Position numbers and translations under genes: made by a program. A model generated the notes under the pieces. The model was not told where the DNA came from and made no database searches. It saw nothing but the letters and a program-made list of their open reading frames with translations. Below are positions 50,721 through 62,284 of a stretch of DNA of 64,000 nt, piece after piece (position 1 is the stretch's first letter; each line of letters starts with the position of its first letter). Source of the stretch: Ursus arctos (taxonomy: Eukaryota; Chordata; Mammalia; Carnivora; Ursidae); the NCBI RefSeq assembly GCF_023065955.2, contig NW_026622930.1, forward strand, positions 21,057,449 through 21,121,448, in the 5' to 3' direction.

Positions 50721-51169
50721 GATCCAGTACTTTCCATATTTGGAGCTTTCATTTGTATTTGTTACTGATTTAATTCTAAGCAGAATTTTGCAGACAGGCT
50801 TCTTGCTACTAGATATCCAGACCTGGAGGAAACCAGAGGTATCCATGCTCCTCATTTTGCTTTTTGCCTTTAATCCACCCGTAATCACAACCATATGTAG
50901 AACTTCCCCCGTTATGAGAGATGCTGTCACAGGGTACACATACCTTGTGGTTATAGCTAGTCATGGCAGTGTTGGATGATTCTTCAGTAGTTTGTTTTTC
51001 TGCCCCACAAAAAAATCTATGTGCTGGTTTTTATTTTTAATAAGCAGTGTCTCAGTGTTTACAAGATTGCACTGGAATATTGTGCAAAGGTGGTGTTTCC
51101 CAAAACATTTGGCATCAGTGTAATTCTGAGATATAAAAGAACCTTAAACAATATTAACCCTCCACCACC

Positions 51170-51265
51170 TTCTTTTATAGATGAGGCAGGTCTGGCCCAA
51201 AGAGTTAATAGACTTGCCCAAGTGCTCCCAGCTGTCCATTTGGTAGAATGGATAGAGGAATCAGG
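51170..51265 (-). repeat. MIR core fragment
   Basis: The reverse MIR core: TTTTATAGATGAGGCAGGTCTGGCC, AATAGACTTGCCCAAG and TCCCAGCTGTCC. Confidence 0.55.
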
Positions 51266-51714
51266 TTTACCAATTCTATTTTTTTTTTCTGTTGTACCAG
51301 AATCTATAAGAACCAGTATATAGATTATATAGGTATCTAGGATTCTTAATTAACTAGCTCATATAATTAATTATTGCTAATTTATGTAGTATACTGAATT
51401 CTCTCAGGACTTTTTTTCTGTTATTCTTTCAGGAGATGAGAAACTGTGATGACACAATTAGGAGACACCTTAAGGCCTCAGATTTTGTAACATCCAAGGC
51501 TATAGCGGTTTATAGGAACCTAAGTGTTGAGTAGATCAGGATTCATACACATGTATTTTTGTTCCTTCCCATGAAATGCTTTATTCCAATTATTTGTGAA
51601 GTGATACCTAGCAACATATTTTAAAGCTACGATTGTATTGGATAAAAACACTTAGGGGAGATATTTTTCTTACACAAAATATGGATCTTTGAAAAATCGC
51701 AATTCTCATTTGCA

Positions 51715-51830
51715 AATGTAATTATGATGCCCATTTTTACAGATGGTGGAAACTGAGGTTGAGAGTATAATACAGTGACTTGCCCAACATTGCATAGCTT
51801 GTGGTGGAAACAGGATATGAGCACAAATTC
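51715..51830 (-). repeat. MIR core fragment
   Basis: The reverse MIR core: GCCCATTTTTACAGATGGTGGAAACTGAGG, GTGACTTGCCCAACATTGCATAG and GGAAACAGGATATGAGC. Confidence 0.65.
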
Positions 51831-52280
51831 CTTTTATTTTTTTCCCTTTATTGACTGCCAGTAAAATGACTCACATTTATATCTTTTCATTGAAATCATA
51901 GTGTTGAATTTAAATTTAGGGTTATTATATTCAACAGATTACCATATACTCTTTTATTTTTTAGCTTGACACCAATTTTGGAAAAGAAGTCATCAGATCA
52001 GTGATTTTGTTAGAAAAATCTAATTAAAACCTGATATTGCCACATAAAATATATCAGTGGCAGGAAAAAATGAATCAGTGTTGTTTAATTTTGTGTTTTG
52101 GTTCTAATGTGACCATCTGTTTAGGATTGGTACTTATCATCATGTGGAAAAATATATATGATTGTCAGCTGTCTATTCTATAAAGTATTCACTACTTTGC
52201 AAAATCACAGTTCCGTATTTTTTTTACTAAGAACTCCTTGTAGCAGACAGAATTCTCTGATTTTAATTTTTTTTTTCCAG

Positions 52281-52435
52281 AACCGCAAGAAAGAAATAGA
52301 AGCAAGTGAGCTGTTGATTTATTTCATTTACTTTAGTGTTTAGTGTTTATACTTTAGGCCATTTTTAGGCAGGACTTATTCTTTCTTTGGTGCTTCATCT
52401 ATTTTAAATATTGTGAGTAGAATAAAGAGAATAAA
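52281..52435 (+). other. CEP128: Candidate alternative terminal exon of CEP128 (unproven)
   Basis: A good acceptor (T-rich tract ending TTTTTTCCAG at 52280) is preceded by two possible branch points, CTGAT at 52257-52261 and TACTAAG at 52225-52231. If joined in phase 0 to the exon ending at 46061, the frame reads NRKKEIEASELLIYFIYFSV and stops at 52341-52343. Two AATAAA hexamers follow at 52421-52426 and 52430-52435. Alternatively, a GTGAGC donor at 52306 would define a 25-base exon that shifts the frame and would probably trigger decay of the mRNA. All of this is visible in sequence. Whether it is used is inference, and such acceptors also occur by chance in long introns. Confidence 0.3.
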
Positions 52436-54769
52436 GCTGTAGCTACCATGTGTTAATTTATACTCTATATAAACACTGACTAAGATGTTATGAGTAATTT
52501 CCTGTGAGATTGTGGTTATCTTAAAAAAAAAAAAAAGCAATGAAGATTATAAGATGGTCAAATTAAAGGTAAAATTATAAATTTTGTATTTGTTATTATA
52601 AAGTGCTTTTAATTGAATCACTTATAGTCATTAAGTCCAGAGTAGTCCTTGACTCTTACAGAGAGTTGGCTGAAACATCAGAGTACTTACCATGTATGAA
52701 ACACTATGCCAGATTTTAAGAAACAGGTTTAGAATGCAATGGTGAAGTGACTATGCATTGATGGGGGGTGGGAGACAGTTATACATAGAGCTGTGGCAGA
52801 GGACGGGGCTAGAAATAAAGGCTGTATAGAAGTACATGTGGTCTTTACTTTCCAAAATGGAACATAAGTGTGGAGAAGCCATTTTCAAACTCTGTTCCTT
52901 GGCAGTGACTTTTCTACCAACTGTTTAGAATCAAAGAAGTTGATTTTAAATGAATATAATGAATGAGGTCAAAGTTTACATCTTTTCCATCTCTGATTTG
53001 GACTTGATTTGAGAAGCATGGCATTTAATCCTTAATTCATCAAGTGGTTGAAAACTACAAGGGCTTGAAAGGAAAGTAGTTTTCTTGAATACTTTCCTTT
53101 AAAATCCTGTACTGTTAGTTTGATTTCATTTAATTTTGAGATTGTGAGTGATACCCATAGTGTAGGAGTTAGGCTAAATAATGGTACATGCAGTTGGTTG
53201 TGGTGTGGAAAGCCAAGGGAAATAGGTTGCATGAAGTGTTCTATATTATATCTGTTTCAGTGCTTTGTCAGGAGTTAGGTAGTCCTAGCTTGCTTGCTTT
53301 GGTAGACCCTAAAAGGGAGCATAAAATGAATGTCCAGGTCTGTTTTAAGTGAGGTTTTGTTCTTCTTCTTCTTTTTTTAAATCACAATTTAAAGTGACTC
53401 TCTCCATTTTGTCATTTAATGTCAAATGAGCAATATTCTGTAAATTTTAGGAAAATAACCAGAAGGTACTCATTGTTTACATAAGTTATATTATTTGGAA
53501 ATTTGTTCTTAAACATGTTTTCCCATATTATTTCATAAGAACAAACACATGCTTAAGTATCTTTTAAGAAAAAATAAAGAGAAGAAATGCTGATGGTTTT
53601 TAAAGACACTGTAAGCTTATAAACATTTCTCTGGTGATGAATGATACATTTTTTTCTTTTGAAAATTAAACAATGTTCGTTCCAAATGCATAATTTAAAA
53701 CTCTAGTTGTTTGTTTCCTTGTCCATATTTTGTTTCAGAAATAGAAATGCATCAAAAGTGGCTGATTTTAAATAACAACGTTATTTCTGTTTCCTAGCAT
53801 TCGACTTAAGAGAAATACATAATAATTGCAAAATGGTCCTAAAACTTAATGAATGCATAAAATACCCTTTAGCGGTATTTTTGTTTCCAACTTTGAATAT
53901 TAATTTCTAGGAATGTATCCAGTACATATCCTGACACCTTTCTGATTATGCTGCCAATGATCTTTGTATTGCTCAATATTCTCCTAGAAAAAGATAGTAA
54001 AATGCCTGAGGCAAGAATAATTTCCTTAAGTGGGGTTAGAAGTTTAAATCTGAATTTGCATTTTTTTGGTTTTTGTTTTATGGATAACTTTCCTGCGCCT
54101 GCCTAAAACTAGGTTATGGATTGGAAAATCTTTCATACCCCAATTTTAATGTGTATCAAATCATATATCCAGTGTTCTAATTATGCCTTACTTTTTTTCT
54201 ATTAGCTCTACTGTTTTACTGATGCTCTTACTTCTTATTCTTAGCATACTATTAATTGTAACTTCTTCCTCTTCTTTGAAGGAAATAGTGTAAAGCATCT
54301 ACTTACAGAGGAGAAAAAAGAGTATCTAACCCACAAAATACTAGCCCTTTTATTTTAGGAAATCTTCTAGTAGGAATTACAGTGTTCTTTTGCTTATTAA
54401 ATACATATAAAGAACCATGTCATTCACTCACACATGGATCCATACTTAATTCATTAGCAGATCTTACTGGTTCTATCCTTAAAACTTACTCTGCATCTGA
54501 TTGCTTCTTACTACTGGCAGTGCCCTAGCTCTTGTGACATCAACTGGCCTTGCCGTTTACAATAACCTGTTAACTGACAAGATGATTGCCCTCAATGAGT
54601 TTACTGATTAATTTATTGCAAAAGCAAACTTACAGAAACACAAGAAGTCATTTGAGTTCAGAGATTCTGTTTTTTTCATTGTCATATAGTCGGGGTCTAT
54701 TCTGCTTGGCCCATAGAGCATATACAAAAAATGCTCACAGAACGAATGGAACAAAAAAGGGTATATATG

Positions 54770-55005
54770 TTTCAGAAAGACTTATTGATTGACTGCTATG
54801 TGAGACACTCTGCTAGATACTGGGATGTTTAAATAAAGAATAAGATCTCTACCCAATAGGAATTCAGTCTGGTAAGGAGACAGACATAAAAGACACACAA
54901 AGTAGTAGGAACCCTAGGGGAAGCTCCTATAAAGTGCCTTGGGGGCAAGAGAAGGGGCAGATGTTCCTATTATTCTTAAGAGCTCAAGTTATCTGTTGTT
55001 ATAAT
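54770..55005 (-). repeat. Possible MIR/L2-associated piece
   Basis: Phrases GACTGCTATGTGAGACACTCTGC and CAATAGGAATTCAGTCTGGTAAGGAGACAGACAT resemble a common old mammalian interspersed repeat. The family is not decided. Confidence 0.35.
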
Positions 55006-56700
55006 ATCTGCGTGGATGAGGAAGGAAATGCATGTTACTGCACTTTTATAATGGGTAAAAAATTCAGTTTATGACCTTCCGTTGTCCTCTTTATTCCTGA
55101 GTAGTGCTGGGTTCACTGAGGGCAAAAGATATACATAGGTTGGATACATGGAGACTTTTTCAAACTGATCTGAACTGTTGATTTTGGATGCTGCTTTGTT
55201 TTTTTTGTTTGTTTGTTTGTTTTATTTTTAAATACCAGTCTGAACATTTAATATATAGCCATACTTTGAATTTAAAAAATGCAGCATCATATAAAATCTT
55301 GTATTTTAAAGAAATGCGTTTGCAATAAGTAGTTATGGTGTGACCAAGACTTAATGTTTTATTTGTTTATTTATTTGCTTCCTGTTTTGTAAGACAGTTT
55401 GAACTGCAGAGTGGTAATTTTCTAGATTAAACTCTTCTCAGATACCCTGTAATATCCACAGTAGATCCTTCTCTTTTAGTTGTTCTGCAGTTTCTGCCTT
55501 GGTTGGCATTTCACTGTAACTTAACTTCCTTGTAGCTGAGTCAACTCTGTTGGCATAAGTAATGTGAGCTTTCTTTAGAGAGTTAGATAAATGGCTTCCA
55601 GACAGATCCAATTTTTGTTCAGGGTAGTTTCATAATTTGCCTTGTAATGCTAGTGTCCTGGATTTAAGGCTTAGGCATAGCAGTCATCTTGAGTTACAGA
55701 AGTATTCTTTCTCAAAACTTTTTAGGTGATATGTGCTGGCCTATAGTTTCAACATGCCATGCTTCCAATAACTTTGAATTACGCTATGTTTGTTTTAACC
55801 CCAGCCTTTAATATCTCTTTCTGCCTCTCATCCTATCTTTCCCGTACCCACTGCTGATGTATTAAAGATGGCCTGGGGGCTGAAATATTGTCTTATTTGC
55901 TTATTCAAGTGAATTTTCAATAAAGGAACAACAGTAGCTTTGTAATTAATGATTTATTTAAGCATACTGTGTTTATTTGCTAAAATCTTTCTTTTAAGGT
56001 ATGTGAAGAACTGTTTTCATGTCCCATAATAACCATATCAGAAATAAAGTGGCTCTTCTGGAACTCTTAAGACATTGAAGGAATCTCATAAACTTTTGCC
56101 AAGGAGATAACGTTTTAGACATGCTCTAGTTTTATTGAAGTTCTATTTCCGTTAAGATTGTGTCTTCTTATAATCTTTACAGCCTTTGGTAAAGTGAATG
56201 TTCTGAGTTGTAAAGAGCGTGCTGTAACATAAATATATAATTAGAGGAACATTTCTCATACTTTGAATTACAGGTCCATTGATGAAGCCAGTCAACATTG
56301 TATGTGTGCACATATGTGTGCTTGATGAGATTGTAAGCAGTATTTTTTTTTCTATTTACTTTAGACACAAATGTGAACAGTGTAAGCATTTCCTGTCCTG
56401 AAATGGAAGCTTCATAAAATCTTTGCTCTCTTAACAGTGGAACTGTACCTTGCTTACTGTGTGATTAGTATACATTTTGACTAAAAAATGCCAAGATTAG
56501 ATTTTATGTGTACATAGGGTACATCTCCAGTTTAGATGGATAGCCCCTAAAAGTTTAGCCATGTTATGCATGCTTGATGGTTTTTTTTCCTCTCTCTCTC
56601 TCTTTTTTTTTTTTTTGGTTTGTTCTGAATTTCCCAATATGTCACATATTTCCTTTGTAACTATGTTCATTCAGAAGTATTTTTTTGTTATTCTTTTTAC

Positions 56701-56897
56701 TTTTTTTTTTTTTTTTAGTTTATTTATTTGACAGAGATAGAGACAGCCAGCGAGAGAGGGAACACAAGCAGGGGGAGTGGGAGAGGAAGAAGCAGGCTCA
56801 TAGCGGAGGAGCCTGATGTGGGGCTCTATCCCATAATGCCGGGATCACGCCCTGAGCCGAAGGCAGACGCTTAACCACTGTGCCATCCAGACGCCCC
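56701..56897 (-). mobile_element. CAN-SINE, bear-type subfamily
   Basis: A reverse SINE with a long T run (56701-56718), TTTATTTATTTGACAGAGATAG and a head ending CCAGACGCCCC. Imperfect flanks GTTATTCTTTTTAC (56687-56700) and GTTCTTTCTATTTT (56899-56912). Confidence 0.92.
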
Positions 56898-57004
56898 TGT
56901 TCTTTCTATTTTAAGGCTATATTAGTCCCCACATAACCTGCTGATAACTTTCCTGAGTTTTTCACATTGGCTTTCTAAATTCCAATTTTAAGAACCCAAC
57001 TTAT

Positions 57005-57160
57005 CTGGCATTTTAATAGAGAGCACTTAGTCTGGAACCAGGGGACTAAAGTTAAGGGTTATGGCCTCTTTAACTTTAGTCGAGTTATTTAGTCTGTCTG
57101 AACTTTGATTTCCTCATTTGTGTAATTTACGGTTGAGTTTGTTCTCTAAGGTTCTTTCTC
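57005..57160 (+). repeat. MIR SINE fragment
   Basis: The sense MIR: GAGCACTTAGTCTGGAACCAGG, TTAGTCGAGTTATTTAGTCTGTCTGAACTTTG and TTTCCTCATTTGTGTAATTTACGG. Confidence 0.6.
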
Positions 57161-57325
57161 AAACTCAGTCATGGTCTAGGATATCTTTCTTTTTGGATCA
57201 TGTAGACTGCTATAGTCAGCTTCATCTGTATCTATCTCTTTAACCCCATCCTCTCCTGCACAGAGAAGCTCCTTTTATGTTCCCAAGACCCAGACATTTG
57301 TGTCCATTCATGCTGAAATATTGAA

Positions 57326-57391
57326 GTTGGACTTCATTCAATGGACTTCAAGTCCATTGAATATGGACTTCCATATTTCCAGAAGTCCAAC
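57326..57391. repeat. Nested palindromes (three-arm inverted repeat)
   Basis: Outer arms GTTGGACTTC (57326-57335) and GAAGTCCAAC (57382-57391) are perfect reverse complements. They enclose a 27-base palindrome with arms ATTCAATGGACTT (57336-57348) and AAGTCCATTGAAT (57350-57362). They also enclose a second hairpin with AATATGG (57360-57366), loop ACTT and CCATATT (57371-57377). The core GGACTT recurs in all three. Single-stranded DNA or RNA could form a three-way junction. Confidence 0.9.
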
Positions 57392-57922
57392 ACCCTAACC
57401 ATTGTGCTACAAACCACTTTTCCACATTTCTAAATAGTCTCTAAAGTGCCTTGAGTTACCTCTAGTTCTATAGAAATATGATGGCTTTTGATTAATCTTG
57501 TTGTAGAATTACTTCTTCTGAATTCACTAGAGAACCAGGGAATAGTCATCATAGTGCCTAAATATTTTCATCTCCCCTTATTAATCCATATACCCTCAAA
57601 TCAGACAGGATGATTGGATTAATGTCAGCCAGTTTCCCACTTCTCCCTCAGAATTAGCTGTGCTTGTTCCACGTATAGAGCTGTTTCTGAAACATGGTAG
57701 TTGGACCTATTGATCGCAGAGGTCCATGTGAGTTCATAGTTCTGTGAGCTTTACTTCAAAGGGAAGTTGGTTAGACATGGCTTGTGGCCTATCTCATAGA
57801 ATATAGCAGAGTGAATAATGAAGTTTTCAGTCTTTGCTAAAGAGATTGAATTTATAGAGCCTTTTCTGACAGTATCAACATTTTTAGGAATATCAAAATA
57901 CAGAATTAGTTTTGTATTCTTA

Positions 57923-58122
57923 ATTTTTTTAAAAGATTTTATTTATTTATTTAACAGAGAGAGAGAGACAGCCAGCGAGAGAGGGAACATAAGCAGGGGG
58001 AGTGGGAGAGGAAGAAGCAGGCTCCCAGCAGAGGAGCCTGATGTGAGGCTCGATTCCAGGACTCCGGGATCAAGCCCTGAGCCGAAGGCAGATGCTTAAC
58101 GACTGAGCCACCCAGGCGCCCC
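57923..58122 (-). mobile_element. CAN-SINE, bear-type subfamily
   Basis: A full-length reverse SINE with a perfect 16-base duplication TAGTTTTGTATTCTTA at 57907-57922 and 58123-58138. The body carries GAGAGACAGCCAGCGAGAG and the head ends CCAGGCGCCCC. Confidence 0.96.
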
Positions 58123-59990
58123 TAGTTTTGTATTCTTAAAAAGTGATAGTGGATAGAAGAAAGCTGGCTCTGAGGGAAATGAGAAAAGAAAGAACAGTTA
58201 GAACATCATTGTGAATTATCTGGGTTTAGAATATCAACAGTTGTCCTCTAAATACTTCAGTAATGTCAACTGAGTATTTTCTTTAATAATATCACACCAG
58301 TGAGAATACAGCTGCAGTCTGGAGCTCTATGTATGCATAGAAGGAACCTCCAAGCACACCTCAATAGCTTCTGGGTGTATATAGGTCTGCATGGTCATTG
58401 ATGAAATGATCTCTCCAGTGTTTGAGTCTTTGAAAAATTTTAAATCACTATTCAACAAAGTTGGGGAGTTTAAAGATGACTATAAGCATGTTTTGCAGTC
58501 TCCTGAAATTAGCAGTTTATTGAGGGAGGCTGGTGCAAAAACAATTATATTACAGCTTGATAATTTTTTTTTTTAAACTGTGATATACATAATATGCTCT
58601 GGGAACATTCTGCTTTGGGAAATCAGTGAAGAAAGGAGACTAAGTCTTGAAGGATAAAATTTGAAGGACAGGAAGTATAGGTGGTACTTACGTAGCCAAC
58701 AGTACAGGAGTGAGTATCCTCACCTAGGGACTTGACAGGAGGGTTGCTTTCTAGTAAGTAAGCTTTAAAATCATCAAATGTTGTTCAGAGCCACGATGTT
58801 AATTTTTCAGAAAGGCTCCTAGATGAGAGCAAGACTTTGAAGATATCAATATCTCTAAAGAGATGCCTTATCAATCGGGAGGGAGTGTTTGGGCAGAAAC
58901 TGAATGTGAACAAAGAAGAAAGTTAGGGAGATGTACTTCAGTTTCCATCCAAACACTGCCCAGGAGAATGGAACACTTATTGTGGTTTGTAAATCCCTGA
59001 TGTGTCGATGGACACGCCAGGCTGCCATTAGCGTGATGCCGTTCATAAATTGTTTCATAAAACAAACTCCCCTCGCTCCAGTTTCCTATTCATTAAGCAA
59101 CATTCTGATTATAATTTGCCTTCCCATCCAGATTGGCCTGCAGGGAGAAAATGTACTGGTTATGCTGACACGAACATTCTGATCCATATGGCAGTTATGG
59201 CTCTCATTGTAAACTGATGTAGTTAATTGAGTGGCATTCTAATTTGTCCATTAGTCTCTTGTGGGCTTAAAGATGACTCCACTCAGGGTACCAAAAGGAA
59301 AAGAAGATCCAGTTCCTAAGGTTACAAAGCTGAGGTACAGACCGGGAGGATGTAGTCATCAGGATAAATGCTGTGTCTTAGCTACCAGCCCCATTTTCAA
59401 ATCGTGCAGCTTCAGGCAGTGTTGTACACATTAGATGTGGTTGGAGAGACATATGAAGGCATATTTGAGAAGCTGCAAGTAGTTGACATATGAGAGAGTG
59501 GGAAGGAGGGAGGTATGAAGCTGGAGGGAAGGGTAGAAGACAGTTTGTGAAAGGACTCTCTTTTGGGCAGAGGGTGTTTCATTCATTTTTTTAAAAAGTA
59601 ATTTGAGTTGAAAGGAAATATGATTCTGCTAAAATGTTGTCTTTCCTTTCATGATTAGCTTTCCTTGAGCGGATGGATCTCTTTGTTATTTTAATTTCAA
59701 GCTGGGGTTTTTGACCATATAATCTTCCTGCTTGTGTTACTAGGGTAGGTAAAGAATGATCAGGTTACTGTGTAATGAGTGAAAGCAAAGGTAGCCAGCC
59801 ACCATGACTTTTGGGGCCATTGTTTATACTTAAAATTCTAGTGGTTCTGTTACTTTCTTTCAGGTCTTTGCTACACCACTAGAATTTCTCTAGTAATAAA
59901 ATTGTGCAATCATGATTGAGACTTACTTTGCCTAGAGGGGGGCTCCCAAGTCTTTGTAGTCTCTTAAAGGATTCTTAGAAACCTCTTTTC

Positions 59991-60195
59991 TGGGGCACCT
60001 GGGTGGCTCAGTCATTAAGGGTCTGCCTTCAGCTCAGGGCGTGATCCCAGGGTCCTGGGATCAAGCCCCGCGTCAGGCTCTCTGCTCCGCTGGGACCCTG
60101 CTTCTTCCTCTCCCACTCCCCCTGCTTGTGTTCCCTCTCTCTCTGGCTGTCTCTCTCTCTGTCGAATAAATAAATAAAATCTTAAAAAAAAAAAA
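59991..60195 (+). mobile_element. CAN-SINE
   Basis: A full-length sense SINE: GGGGCACCTGGGTGGCTCAG to CGAATAAATAAATAAAATC and an A tail. The 14-base duplication AGAAACCTCTTTTC at 59977-59990 and 60196-60209 is perfect. Confidence 0.96.
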
Positions 60196-60333
60196 AAGAA
60201 ACCTCTTTTCATTAAATATATTTGCTTACTTGAGAAGTACTTCCATCTTGCTTTTATCAAATTTACATGACTCAAAGCGTTTATGCAGTATGACTGCATT
60301 TGAAAACTTAGACATTTTAAAAACTGTGTTTTG

Positions 60334-60526
60334 GGGCACCTGGGTGGCGCAGTCGTTAGGCGTCTGCCTTCGGCTCAGGGCGTGATCCTGGTGCTCTGGG
60401 ATCGAGCCCCACATCAGGCTCCTCCACTAGGAGCCTGCTTCTTCCTCTCCCACTCCCCCTGCTTGTGTTCCCTCTCTCACTGGCTGTCTCTCTCTGTCAA
60501 ATAAATAAATAAAATCCTTAAAAAAA
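60334..60526 (+). mobile_element. CAN-SINE, bear-type subfamily
   Basis: A full-length sense SINE with the GGCGCAGTCGTTAGGCGTC head. Flanked by AAAACTGTGTTTTG (60320-60333) and a slightly altered CAAACTGTTTTG (60528-60539). It lies 140 bases after the previous SINE in the same orientation. Confidence 0.95.
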
Positions 60527-60982
60527 CAAACTGTTTTGATGAGATAAAGTAGTAATAGGTATTTTTTTCTGAAATGAAGAAACTAACATCTTATTTTATA
60601 TTTTACTTTTTCTAGTGTTTCACTAATATTTATTGAAAGCTCAAAGTCTGCTCGTGGCATCAGCTTTTACTCTCCAGTACATTAATGGCATTATGTTATT
60701 AAAATGTAAAGGATTTTTTTTAAACTTCATTTTCTTTTGGTTACAGAATTACTTTAATTTTCTTTGCCAAGTATCCACTCACTCAGTGCCCTTTTTCTGA
60801 ATTCTCTGTAACTTGACCTCAGTTGATGAGTAGGCAAAACTGTTTCATTTTAGTGAAGTGAGAAGCCTGACCGAGTCAGATCTGTTTTCTACTACACTCC
60901 TTTGTGTTGGCTGTACAGATATTATAAGTGTTTCTTGCGTTTACTTAATAATTAACTTCTGTTTTTCTTATCGATGTTCTAG

Positions 60983-61159
60983 GAAAAGCATATAAGCAAT
61001 GAAGAAGAGCACTTAAGGAGGATGGAAGAGGCCAGATTGCAGCTCAAGGATCAACTTCTTTGCCTGGAGACTGAACAGGAATCCATTCTTGGTGTCATAG
61101 GAAAGGAAATTGATGCAGCTTGTAAAACCTTCTCCAGAGACTCGATAGAGAAATTGAAA
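60983..61159 (+). CDS. CEP128: CEP128 internal coding exon, 59 codons (last in window)
   Basis: This exon of 177 bases (59 codons, phase 0 both ends) starts EKHISNEEEHLRRMEEARL and ends AACKTFSRDSIEKLK, with LETEQESILGVIGKEIDAA between. The acceptor is TCGATGTTCTAG|GAA. The donor is AAA|GTAATT, with A rather than G before the cut and T at +6, so it is weaker than the other four. The peptide is near-identical to human CEP128, which continues with a VFSSGPDIHYDPH segment. I did not find that segment in the remaining 2.8 kb, so the next exon lies beyond the window. The block around ILGVIGKEIDAACKTF breaks the pure heptad pattern and may mark the end of the long central coiled coil. Confidence 0.95.
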
Positions 61160-61504
61160 GTAATTATGAGTTCTTATTGTGCCTTTCAGTTATTGTGCCT
61201 TTCAGTTAGTTTCCTAATATATAATTATAATAAGATTTTAATGCATAGTTACATGGTAGTCACATTTTTATTCTGGAAAGTTTTATGAAACAAAATAACA
61301 TCTTGGACTCTTTAGAAGGCGATACTGTATCTATTGCACAGTCCTCGGAGAAAAAGTGTACTGTTAATTCATTGAATTGCCTCTATCTCACTCTGTAAAA
61401 GAAAATGTCTTATGTGAGAGAGCAGCAGTTCTGACGAAAAAAATATCCTTGGAGTCAAGAGGCCTGGGTTTTTGTTATCACAGGCCATTTTTTGTTGTTG
61501 TTAG

Positions 61505-61775
61505 TATATTAATGGCTAACATCTACTGAGTACTAGTTGTATTACAGGTACTGTGGTAGCTACGGTATAGGGTTCTCTCCCGTAACCCCTAACACTACCC
61601 TGTCCTTTAGGTGCTCTGATTAAATTCATTTTAGACAAGAGAAAGCCTGGCTTGGGGAGGTTAAGTAATTTGCCCCTGGCCGTGTATCTAGTTAAATGCT
61701 AGAACCAGGACTTTTAGACCTTGGGAGTCTAACCCTGGAACTTAAACACATGACCCCTATGCTATTTGCCTTCCC
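61505..61775 (-). repeat. MIR SINE fragment
   Basis: The reverse MIR: TAACATCTACTGAGTACTAGTTG, GGGGAGGTTAAGTAATTTGCCC, AAATGCTAGAACCAGGAC, ending with CCCCTATGCTATTTGCCTTCC. Confidence 0.75.
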
Positions 61776-61805
61776 TGTTTAGACAAATTATACTCGAGTT
61801 TTTCT

Positions 61806-62024
61806 TTTTTTTTTTTTTTTTTTTAATTTTTTAAAGATTTTTTTTTATTTGTCAGAGAGAGAGAGATTGAGAGAGCGCGCAAGCACAAGCAGGGGGAGTG
61901 GCAGGCAGAGCAGGCAAAGGGAGAAGCAGGCTCCCTGCTGAGCAAGGAGCCCAATGCGGGACTCCATCCCAACATGACCTGAGCCGAGGACAGCCACTTA
62001 ACCAACTGAGCCACTCAGGCATCT
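61806..62024 (-). mobile_element. CAN-SINE (left member of an inverted pair)
   Basis: A reverse SINE preceded by a long T tract. Duplications CTCGAGTTTTTCT (61793-61805) and CTCGAATTTTTCT (62025-62037) differ by one base. An internal gap around ATCCCAACATGACC removes part of the head. Confidence 0.93.
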
Positions 62025-62104
62025 CTCGAATTTTTCTATCTTAAAATAGACTATTGCTCTTCAATTTATAGTTCTAATGAAATGATAAATAAAAATAGGA
62101 ATTG

Positions 62105-62284
62105 GGGGCGCCTGGGTAGCGCAGTCGTTAAAGCGTCTGCCTTCGGCTCAGGGCGTGATCCTGGCGATCCGGGATCGAGTCCCACATCAGGCTCTTCCGC
62201 TATGAGCCTGCTTCTTCCTCTCCCACTCCCCCTGCTGTGTTCCCTCTCTCGCTGGCTGTCTCTCTGTCACATAAATAAATAAAA

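Larger units (their letters stand above)
46062..60982 (+). other. CEP128: CEP128 intron of 14,921 bases (intron 5)
   Basis: This phase-0 intron contains a CAN-SINE close to its donor, MIR copies, a (GT)n tract, a possible HAL1/L1 piece at 50340-50720, a candidate alternative terminal exon at 52281, and further SINEs at 56701, 57923, 59991 and 60334. It also holds the palindrome cluster at 57326-57391. I recognise nothing in 46860-47740, 49000-50330, 52450-54760, 55010-56680 or 58150-59980, apart from short MIR-like phrases near 47750 and 52680. Confidence 0.85.

Noticed and set aside
58391..58576. 61-codon open frame in intron 5
   Set aside because: It looks moderately protein-like but has no acceptor or donor in phase with CEP128 and no family I recognise.
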